Made by a program: the position numbers and the translations under genes
NCBI RefSeq assembly: GCF_013463155.1
Contig: NZ_CP040781.1
Span: forward strand, 1,860,001-1,924,000
Origin: Staphylococcus sp. 17KM0847
GTDB lineage: Bacteria > Bacillota > Bacilli > Staphylococcales > Staphylococcaceae
Length of the DNA: 64,000 nucleotides
Direction: 5' to 3'
The notes under the pieces: model-generated
Seen by the model: only the letters and a program-made list of their open reading frames with translations
Database searches by the model: none
What the model was told of the DNA's origin: nothing
Shown: positions 54,056 to 63,300 of the stretch, piece by piece
Position numbering within the stretch: position 1 is the first letter of the stretch
How the letters are laid out: each line of letters opens with the position of its first letter

Positions 54056-56107
54056 TTGATATCTCTTAAAACTATTTGTGACATTGTACATGGTCATACT
54101 GTTAATATCGATAAAAATAATGAAAACCATATGATTGATGACTTTGAGTCAATCTTTAAACACGTTAAATCCAAAAACACGGCCTATATATCGCCTAATA
54201 AAACAACTTGGGCTAAACAATTAGGAAGAAATAAAAATGCCCCAGACGGTAATGATTTAATCGATCTTTCTCATAAAGAGGTTGGTGTAATTATCACGGA
54301 AAAAGCGATAGAAGCCCCTGATTATAATATTCCACAAATTATCGTGGAAGACTCTATTATCGCACTCAAGACACTAGCCATACACATTCGCAATCAATAT
54401 CAAAACCCTCTGATTGCTATTACAGGGTCTATGGGTAAAAGCTCAACACGTATGTTAACAACGGCTTTGCTTCAAAACTATCACGTCTTAGAAAATCGTG
54501 GCAATAACAATGTGAGATCTGCCATTTATATCAATATGTTAAAACTCATTAAAAATCCAGACTTCGCAGTTATTGAAACTTCTCTAAACGCGATTAATTA
54601 TATTGAAGATACCGCTGTCTACTTACGCCCAGATATTGCAGTCGTTACAGGAATTGGTGCTGCTCATTTTTCTACCTTTAAAAGCATCGAAGACATCGCT
54701 AAAATAAAATCTAGAATCTTTCATGGCTTAACTCAAAACGGTATCGCAATCATAAATCACGATACCTTGTTTGCCGATTATCTCGTTGAACAAGCTTCAT
54801 CATACACTAATAATGTCTACACGTATTCGATAGATAATCATTCAACAGCTGACTTATCACCTGAAATGATAGCATACGATAAAGGGGCAATCCGTTTTGA
54901 TATTTATGAAAATAACACGTTACAAACCTACAAACTCAATACCATTAGCTCTGGTATGGTTTCAAATACTTTAGCTGCCCTACTTGTCCTTAAACATTTA
55001 AATATTCAGGCAAACAATGACTTTTTAGATACTTTTCGTCCATTCTCAAAGATATTAAAAATGAAACAAATCGTTAAGAATGACAAGCAACTTACACTAC
55101 TTGATGATACACATAATGCATCATTACCTGCTATGATTAATGCGATTAAAGCCTTTGATACGCAAGCAAAGTTCTTTCAAGGAAATAAAATTATTGCGCT
55201 TGGACAAATTAGCGACTTGGGTCATAAATCCAAAGAGGTTCACGAAGCGCTTATACCTGTTCTAGAAAATTCTCATGCCGATTATATACTATGCCTAGAT
55301 GATGCACTTCGTTTTGTAGTCAACAAAGTTAAAAATAAGCACATTACTTGGTATGCGAGTAAAGAAATGATGATGAATGATTTAAAATTTTTATGCAATG
55401 CGGACTCAATCACACTATTAAAATCTTCCAGTAGTGGTACATCATTCCCAGAATTAGCACAAAAATTACCTGATATTCTTAAAAACGATACAAACATCTA
55501 CAAAAGTAATAACTTATTTGATGAAATGCGTCGACGTGGTCAAAGCTATATTATTGTCGATAACAAAACAAACGCTATTGAACAGTCGGTAAATACCCAT
55601 GATTCAATGACATTAGAAGGTATGGGTGCCCTTCTCTATTACATATATGCAATGGACAAAAGCATCCCAAATGAAACATTAACACTTAAAAAATGGCCGA
55701 CAAATAAAGGTATGTTTGCGACTCACACAAAATTTACAACTTATGAACTGTTGAATAATATTTCTCATACAGCACACCCCTCCGCTTTATACGAACTCTC
55801 GGACTACTTATTTTCGAATTTTGCTAATAGAAAAAAGTATATTAAAAATATTGTACAAAAATATGGCTGTGATCCTTCCATATCTGTTAATTTGACTGGT
55901 CGCTTTAGAGTGAAAGAACGTCAAAGTTTCTCAGTACATGACTTGTATCAAATTTATAAAGACTATAAATATGAACTGTTCCGTTTTCGCAATACTTTCT
56001 TAATTGGAAATCGATATAAAAGTGGTTACATTAGAGGAGAGACCAAAACTATTATTTTCACATCTTATTCTGATTTATCCTCTCTCAAACAACTTATTTC
56101 TTTTTAA
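54056..56107 (+). CDS. MurF-like Mur ligase fused to degenerate D-Ala-D-Ala-carboxypeptidase-like domain
   Basis: This 683-residue protein has two parts. Residues about 1-460 are a Mur ligase: P-loop ITGSMGKSST (122-131), AHFSTFKSIEDIAKIKSRIF (central-domain motif) and LLDDTHNASLPAM (about 350), which matches the DDxxNANPxSM motif of MurF. Residues about 480-683 line up with peptidase S11 (DacA-like) blocks: IIVDNKTNAIEQ, TKFTTYELLNNI, a GRFRVKERQSFSVHDLYQIYK block, and a KSG remnant in YKSGYIRGETK. The SxxK nucleophile motif is replaced (GMGALL where SMTKLL is expected) and SxN reads SHT, so this half looks inactive. No signal peptide is present, so it is cytoplasmic. Start is TTG 54056 with AGGAGC 9 bp upstream. 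Role unknown; D-Ala-D-Ala recognition is a possibility. Confidence 0.7.
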   Translation: MISLKTICDIVHGHTVNIDKNNENHMIDDFESIFKHVKSKNTAYISPNKTTWAKQLGRNKNAPDGNDLIDLSHKEVGVIITEKAIEAPDYNIPQIIVEDSIIALKTLAIHIRNQYQNPLIAITGSMGKSSTRMLTTALLQNYHVLENRGNNNVRSAIYINMLKLIKNPDFAVIETSLNAINYIEDTAVYLRPDIAVVTGIGAAHFSTFKSIEDIAKIKSRIFHGLTQNGIAIINHDTLFADYLVEQASSYTNNVYTYSIDNHSTADLSPEMIAYDKGAIRFDIYENNTLQTYKLNTISSGMVSNTLAALLVLKHLNIQANNDFLDTFRPFSKILKMKQIVKNDKQLTLLDDTHNASLPAMINAIKAFDTQAKFFQGNKIIALGQISDLGHKSKEVHEALIPVLENSHADYILCLDDALRFVVNKVKNKHITWYASKEMMMNDLKFLCNADSITLLKSSSSGTSFPELAQKLPDILKNDTNIYKSNNLFDEMRRRGQSYIIVDNKTNAIEQSVNTHDSMTLEGMGALLYYIYAMDKSIPNETLTLKKWPTNKGMFATHTKFTTYELLNNISHTAHPSALYELSDYLFSNFANRKKYIKNIVQKYGCDPSISVNLTGRFRVKERQSFSVHDLYQIYKDYKYELFRFRNTFLIGNRYKSGYIRGETKTIIFTSYSDLSSLKQLISF

Positions 56108-56124
56108 AAAGTGCATAAAAGGAC

Positions 56125-56161
56125 AAAAAGAGGCTGACGATTCTATCAATCATCAGCCTTC
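56125..56161 (-). terminator. Terminator of the IsaB-like gene
   Basis: On the minus strand AAGGCTGATGATT pairs with AATCGTCAGCCT and CTTTTTGTCCTTTT follows. It is 11 bp past the stop codon. Confidence 0.8.
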
Positions 56162-56171
56162 TTCATTATAT

Positions 56172-56696
56172 TTATTGTTGTGCTACTCGGTCTTTAGCAG
56201 TGATAACAATGACATCTCCCGGAAAGAAACTCACCTGTGTCATGCCCGCATCATAAAACCCTTCTGAGTTCACATGAGCCTTTATATCTTTTTCATTGTC
56301 TTTAATTTCATTCACACGCAATGCTAAGTCAACAAGTTTGTCATTGGCATCAAATCCTAAAATCACACCATTTTGAGTATAGTACGTGATACCTCCCTCG
56401 ACACCATCTGACTTCACATCTTTACCCCATGCTTTTTCCATGTCAGCTTTTGTAGATTCTCCCACTTTTAAGCCTTCATATTTAAAATTATCTGCTTTCA
56501 ATGCTTGATAGAAATACTTATCTTTTAATGCATCATTTGATTTATGGTTAAAAACACCTTTATAACTGTAATATGGTTTTTTCATTTCTTTTGCTGCTTG
56601 TGCGGTTCCATCAACTGCATTCGAAGTTGCTACTGTACCTAGCAAGACTCCTGCTGATAAACCTGTAGCTACTAAAACTTTAACGTATTTTTTCAT
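56172..56696 (-). CDS. Secreted IsaB-family protein (immunodominant staphylococcal antigen B-like)
   Basis: This 174-residue secreted protein has a Sec signal peptide (MKKYVKVLVATGLSAGVLLGT...SNA, cleavage in the low 30s at AQAA or TSNA). The mature part has PYYSYKGVFNHKSNDALKDKYF, LKADNFKYEGLKVG and the GGITYYTQNGVILGFDAND segment; these follow the layout of S. aureus IsaB (PYYTYNGY, IKYDNVKFNGIKL, SGIFYYQNAKKTLG). IsaB binds nucleic acids extracellularly and is implicated in biofilm and autophagy interactions; the same cannot be assumed here. AGGAG precedes the ATG. Monocistronic with its own terminator. Confidence 0.78.
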   Translation of the reverse strand: MKKYVKVLVATGLSAGVLLGTVATSNAVDGTAQAAKEMKKPYYSYKGVFNHKSNDALKDKYFYQALKADNFKYEGLKVGESTKADMEKAWGKDVKSDGVEGGITYYTQNGVILGFDANDKLVDLALRVNEIKDNEKDIKAHVNSEGFYDAGMTQVSFFPGDVIVITAKDRVAQQ

Positions 56697-57005
56697 GATT
56701 GTTCACTCCTCAAAATTTTATCATTCATCTTCTCAAAGACTATCAGACAAAATCATATCCATAACGGCAGTCAGTCTCTCTACCACAACTATCAAATCAT
56801 ACATTTAATCTATTTTATACTTGAGTACATTTTAAAACTTTTACCGTATACTAATCGTATCACGCTCTTCAAAAAAATGCACTTCTGACTCCTCAAGACG
56901 TCATTAATATTGCATATCTAGTCATAAACAGAGGAGAATCCATATTTAAAATAACATCTATGATATACTATAAATCATACATTATATATAAGGAGCGATG
57001 CATTT
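56697..57005. other. Intergenic region between divergent genes
   Basis: About 309 bp holding the promoters of the IsaB-like gene (minus) and of the small orphan gene (plus). A plus-strand TATACT/TATAAA-rich stretch at 56960-56975 is a plausible -10. I see nothing else to report. Confidence 0.45.
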
Positions 57006-57278
57006 ATGGCTAAAAAATCAAACAAGCGACTTAGTTTTCTGTCAACATTATTATCAGGTACAACAATTGCAATAGATGGCTATAACAAGTATGCATATCA
57101 GTCTAAAAATAAAAAATTAAGTTATGCCTCTTTAAGCATTGGCATTGCTGATATTTTATTAGACTTTTATCTATCACTAGGTGCTAAAAACAAGATGATC
57201 AAAGCATGGTCTCTGTTTTCATTAAGCCGCCAACTCTTGGCACAAATAGACAAATTCAAATCAATTCATAACGAATAA
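57006..57278 (+). CDS. Small conserved-looking protein of unknown function
   Basis: This 90-residue basic protein (Lys-rich ends) has two moderately hydrophobic segments, SFLSTLLSGTTIAIDGY (about 9-25) and LSYASLSIGIADILLDFYLSLGA (about 38-60), that could be membrane-associated helices. AAGGAGCGATGCATTT precedes the ATG at a good distance. A terminator follows directly, so it is a gene in its own right. I do not recognise the family and assign no function. Confidence 0.6.
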   Translation: MAKKSNKRLSFLSTLLSGTTIAIDGYNKYAYQSKNKKLSYASLSIGIADILLDFYLSLGAKNKMIKAWSLFSLSRQLLAQIDKFKSIHNE

Positions 57279-57288
57279 TTATCTTTAA

Positions 57289-57333
57289 AAAAAGCAGCAG
57301 AAACCTTTTATTAGGCTTCTACTGCTTTCTTTT
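57289..57333. terminator. Bidirectional terminator between small gene and giant wall-protein gene
   Basis: AAAGCAGCAGAAACC pairs, with bulges, with GGCTTCTACTGCTTT, and A- and T-tracts lie on either side. It lies between convergent genes. Confidence 0.75.
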
Positions 57334-57340
57334 TTGAATA

Positions 57341-60300
57341 TTATTCTTTTTCGGACTGATCCTTACGTCTTCTGAATAAGAAAATTGCACCTAAACCAGC
57401 AATCAAGCTTCCAAATAATGTTGTACTTGATGGTACTTCACCTGTGTTAGGTAAAGTCTGCGTATTTGAACTTTTTTGCTTTTCAAAAGCCATATTTTTA
57501 TCTTTAGTCTCAACTGATTGTTCCTGTTGTTTTGGCATGCTTACGTCTGAATTACCGTCCATCGCTTGATCTTGTTGTACATTCTCTTTTGGTGTTGGCG
57601 TAACTTGTTGATTGTCTTTCATATCATCACTTGACATTGGTGTCACCTCTGGAATGACAATGCCATTAAGCTTTTCAAGCACTTTACGCAACTCGGACTG
57701 TTGATGCTTTGGTAGGGCATCTACTAGAGCCTGTGCTTTAGCTTTCTTAGCTTTTGCCTCTTCAAGTAATTTAATTAATTGTGTACGTTCTTCTGGCGTA
57801 ATTACTTTATCTTCATTAGCTTTTGCTAATGCTTCTTTGGCTGCTTGATCTGCGACTTTTGCTTCCTCTACTGCCATTTCTGCTGATGCTAAATCTTCTG
57901 TATCTAAGATGCCATTGTTATTCGCATCATTTACTGCTGGTACCTCAACTGGGGTCACTTCCGCTAAGCGATCTACTAAGTTTTGTTTGCCTTCTGTACC
58001 TTCTGGTACTTCTGCTAACGCTGTTTCAGCTGCTTTTTTCGCTGCTGTCACTTTCGCATTCTCTGCTTCTATTTCCGCTTTTTCTGCTTCCGTTACAATA
58101 CCATCTTTGTTTACTTCCGCTAATTTTGCTTCTGCTGCTTTTTCCGCTGCTTCTGCTGCCTCTACAGCTGTTGTCGCTTCTGCTAACTTCGCATCCACTT
58201 CATCTGCGATACCATTGTTATCCGCATCATTTACTGCTGGTACCTCAACTGGGTTCACTTCCGCTAAGCGATCTACTAACTTTTGTTTGCCTTCTGTACC
58301 TTCTGGTACTTCTGCTAATGCTGTTTCAGCTGCTTTTTTCGCTGCTGTCACTTTCGCATTCTCTGCTTCTACTTCCGCTTTTTCTGCTTCCGTTACAATA
58401 CCATCTTTGTTTACTTCCGCTAATTTTGCTTCTGCTGCTTTTTCCGCTGCTTCTGCTTCCTCTACGGCTGTTGTCGCTTCTGCTAGCTTCGCATCCACTT
58501 CATCTGCGATACCATTGTTATCCGCATCATTTACTGCTGGTACCTCAACTGGGTTCACTTCTGCTAAGCGATCTACTAAGTCTTGCTTGCCTTTTGTACC
58601 TTCTGGTACTTCGTCAACCAACGCTTGCGCTGCTTCTTTCGCTGCTGTCACTTTCGCATTCTCTGCTTCTATTTCCGCTTTTTCGGCTTCCGTTACAATA
58701 CCATCTTTGTTTACTTCCGCTAATTTCGCTTCTGCTGCTTTTTCCGCTGCTTCTGCTTCCTCTACGGCTGTTGTCGCTTCTGCTAGCTTCGCATCCACTT
58801 CATCTGCGATACCATTGTTATCCGCATCATTTACTGCTGGTACCTCAACTGGGTTCACTTCTGCTAAGCGATCTACTAAGTCTTGCTTGCCTTTTGTACC
58901 TTCTGGTACTTCGTCAACCAACGCTTGCGCTGCTTCTTTCGCTGCTGTCACTTTCGCATTCTCTGCTTCTACTTCCGCTTTTTCTGCTTCCGTTACAATA
59001 CCATCTTTGTTTACTTCCGCTAATTTTGCTTCTGCTGCTTTTTCCGCTGCTTCTGCTTCCTCTACGGCTGTTGTCGCTTCTGCTAGCTTCGCATCCACTT
59101 CATCTGCGATACCATTGTTATCCGCATCATTTACTGCTGGTACCTCAACTGGGTTCACTTCTGCTAAGCGATCTACTAAGTCTTGCTTGCCTTTTGTACC
59201 TTCTGGTACTTCGTCAACCAACGCTTGCGCTGCTTCTTTCGCTGCTGTCACTTTCGCATTCTCTGCTTCTATTTCCGCTTTTTCGGCTTCCGTTACAATA
59301 CCATCTTTGTTTACTTCCGCTAATTTCGCTTCTGCTGCTTTTTCCGCTGCTTCTGCTTCCTCTACGGCTGTTGTCGCTTCTGCTAGCTTCGCATCCACTT
59401 CATCTGCGATACCATTGTTATCCGCATCATTTACTGCTGGTACCTCAACTGGGTTCACTTCTGCTAAGCGATCTACTAAGTCTTGCTTGCCTTTTGTACC
59501 TTCTGGTACTTCGTCAACCAACGCTTGCGCTGCTTCTTTCGCTGCTGTCACTTTCGCATTCTCTGCTTCTATTTCCGCTTTTTCGGCTTCCGTTACAATA
59601 CCATCTTTGTTTACTTCCGCTAATTTCGCTTCTGCTGCTTTTTCCGCTGCTTCTGCTTCCTCTACGGCTGTTGTCGCTTCTGCTAGCTTCGCATCCACTT
59701 CATCTGCGATACCATTGTTATCCGCATCATTTACTGCTGGTACCTCAACTGGGTTCACTTCTGCTAAGCGATCTACTAAGTCTTGCTTGCCTTTTGTACC
59801 TTCTGGTACTTCGTCAACCAACGCTTGCGCTGCTTCTTTCGCTGCTGTCACTTTCGCATTCTCTGCTTCTACTTCCGCTTTTTCTGCTGCCGTTACAATG
59901 CCACCTTCAGTTACTTCCGCTAATTTCGCTTCTGCTGCTTTTTCCGCTGCTTCTGCTTCCTCTACGGCTTTTTTCGCTTCTGCTAACTTCGCATCCACTT
60001 CATCTGCGATGCCATTGTTATTCGCATCATTTACTGCTGGTACCTCAACTGAGTTCACTTCTGCTAAGCGATCTACTAAGTCTTGCTTGCCTTTTGTACC
60101 TTCTGGTACTTCGTCAACCAACGCTTGCGCTGCTTCTTTCGCTGCTGTCACTTTCGCATTCTCTGCTTCTACTTCCGCTTTTTCTGCTGCCGTTACAATG
60201 CCACCTTCAGTTACTTCCGCTAATTTCGCTTCTGCTGCTTTTTCCGCTGCTTCTGCTTCCTCTACGGCTTTTTTCGCTTCTGCTAGCTTCGCATCCACTT

Positions 60301-63300
60301 CATCTGCGATGCCATTGTTATCCGCATCATTTACTGCTGGTACCTCAACTGGGTTCACTTCCGCTAAGCGATCTACTAAGTCTTGCTTGCCTTTTGTACC
60401 TTCTGGTACTTCGTCAACCAACGCTTGCGCCGCTTCTTTCGCTGCTGTCACTTTCGCATTCTCTGCTTCTACTTCCGCTTTTTCTGCTGCCGTTACAATG
60501 CCACCTTCAGTTACTTCCGCTAATTTCGCTTCTGCTGCTTTTTCCGCTGCTTCTGCTTCCTCTACGGCTTTTTTCGCTTCTGCTAGCTTCGCATCCACTT
60601 CATCTGCGATGCCATTGTTATCCGCATCATTTACTGCTGGTACCTCAACTGGGTTCACTTCCGCTAAGCGATCTACTAAGTCTTGCTTGCCTTTTGTACC
60701 TTCTGGTACTTCGTCAACCAACGCTTGCGCCGCTTCTTTCGCTGCTGTCACTTTCGCATTCTCTGCTTCTACTTCCGCTTTTTCTGCTGCCGTTACAATG
60801 CCACCTTCAGTTACTTCCGCTAATTTCGCTTCTGCTGCTTTTTCCGCTGCTTCTGCTGCCTCTACAGCTGTTGTCGCTTCTGCTAACTTCGCATCCACTT
60901 CATCTGCGATACCATTGTTATCCGCATCATTTACTGCTGGTACCTCAACTGGGTTCACTTCCGCTAAGCGATCTACTAACTTTTGTTTGCCTTCTGTACC
61001 TTCTGGTACTTCTGCTAATGCTGTTTCAGCTGCTTTTTTCGCTGCTGTCACTTTCGCATTCTCTGCTTCTATTTCCGCTTTTTCGGCTTCCGTTACAATA
61101 CCATCTTTGTTTACTTCCGCTAATTTCGCTTCTGCTGCTTTTTCCGCTGCTTCTGCTTCCTCTACGGCTGTTGTCGCTTCTGCTAGCTTCGCATCCACTT
61201 CATCTGCGATACCATTGTTATCCGCATCATTTACTGCTGGTACCTCAACTGGGTTCACTTCTGCTAAGCGATCTACTAAGTCTTGCTTGCCTTTTGTACC
61301 TTCTGGTACTTCGTCAACCAACGCTTGCGCTGCTTCTTTCGCTGCTGTCACTTTCGCATTCTCTGCTTCTATTTCCGCTTTTTCGGCTTCCGTTACAATA
61401 CCATCTTTGTTTACTTCCGCTAATTTTGCTTCTGCTGCTTTTTCCGCTGCTTCTGCTTCCTCTACGGCTGTTGTCGCTTCTGCTAGCTTCGCATCCACTT
61501 CATCTGCGATACCATTGTTATCCGCATCATTTACTGCTGGTACCTCAACTGGGTTCACTTCTGCTAAGCGATCTACTAAGTCTTGCTTGCCTTTTGTACC
61601 TTCTGGTACTTCGTCAACCAACGCTTGCGCTGCTTCTTTCGCTGCTGTCACTTTCGCATTCTCTGCTTCTATTTCCGCTTTTTCGGCTTCCGTTACAATA
61701 CCATCTTTGTTTACTTCCGCTAATTTCGCTTCTGCTGCTTTTTCCGCTGCTTCTGCTTCCTCTACGGCTGTTGTCGCTTCTGCTAGCTTCGCATCCACTT
61801 CATCTGCGATACCATTGTTATCCGCATCATTTACTGCTGGTACCTCAACTGGGTTCACTTCTGCTAAGCGATCTACTAAGTCTTGCTTGCCTTTTGTACC
61901 TTCTGGTACTTCGTCAACCAACGCTTGCGCTGCTTCTTTCGCTGCTGTCACTTTCGCATTCTCTGCTTCTATTTCCGCTTTTTCGGCTTCCGTTACAATA
62001 CCATCTTTGTTTACTTCCGCTAATTTCGCTTCTGCTGCTTTTTCCGCTGCTTCTGCTTCCTCTACGGCTGTTGTCGCTTCTGCTAGCTTCGCATCCACTT
62101 CATCTGCGATACCATTGTTATCCGCATCATTTACTGCTGGTACCTCAACTGGGTTCACTTCTGCTAAGCGATCTACTAAGTCTTGCTTGCCTTTTGTACC
62201 TTCTGGTACTTCGTCAACCAACGCTTGCGCTGCTTCTTTCGCTGCTGTCACTTTCGCATTCTCTGCTTCTATTTCCGCTTTTTCGGCTTCCGTTACAATA
62301 CCATCTTTGTTTACTTCCGCTAATTTCGCTTCTGCTGCTTTTTCCGCTGCTTCTGCTTCCTCTACGGCTGTTGTCGCTTCTGCTAGCTTCGCATCCACTT
62401 CATCTGCGATACCATTGTTATCCGCATCATTTACTGCTGGTACCTCAACTGGGTTCACTTCTGCTAAGCGATCTACTAAGTCTTGCTTGCCTTTTGTACC
62501 TTCTGGTACTTCGTCAACCAACGCTTGCGCTGCTTCTTTCGCTGCTGTCACTTTCGCATTCTCTGCTTCTATTTCCGCTTTTTCGGCTTCCGTTACAATA
62601 CCATCTTTGTTTACTTCCGCTAATTTTGCTTCTGCTGCTTTTTCCGCTGCTTCTGCTTCCTCTACGGCTGTTGTCGCTTCTGCTAGCTTCGCATCCACTT
62701 CATCTGCGATACCATTGTTATCCGCATCATTTACTGCTGGTACCTCAACTGGGTTCACTTCTGCTAAGCGATCTACTAAGTCTTGCTTGCCTTTTGTACC
62801 TTCTGGTACTTCGTCAACCAACGCTTGCGCTGCTTCTTTCGCTGCTGTCACTTTCGCATTCTCTGCTTCTATTTCCGCTTTTTCGGCTTCCGTTACAATA
62901 CCATCTTTGTTTACTTCCGCTAATTTCGCTTCTGCTGCTTTTTCCGCTGCTTCTGCTTCCTCTACGGCTGTTGTCGCTTCTGCTAGCTTCGCATCCACTT
63001 CATCTGCGATACCATTGTTATCCGCATCATTTACTGCTGGTACCTCAACTGGGTTCACTTCTGCTAAGCGATCTACTAAGTCTTGCTTGCCTTTTGTACC
63101 TTCTGGTACTTCGTCAACCAACGCTTGCGCTGCTTCTTTCGCTGCTGTCACTTTCGCATTCTCTGCTTCTATTTCCGCTTTTTCGGCTTCCGTTACAATA
63201 CCATCTTTGTTTACTTCCGCTAATTTCGCTTCTGCTGCTTTTTCCGCTGCTTCTGCTTCCTCTACGGCTGTTGTCGCTTCTGCTAGCTTCGCATCCACTT

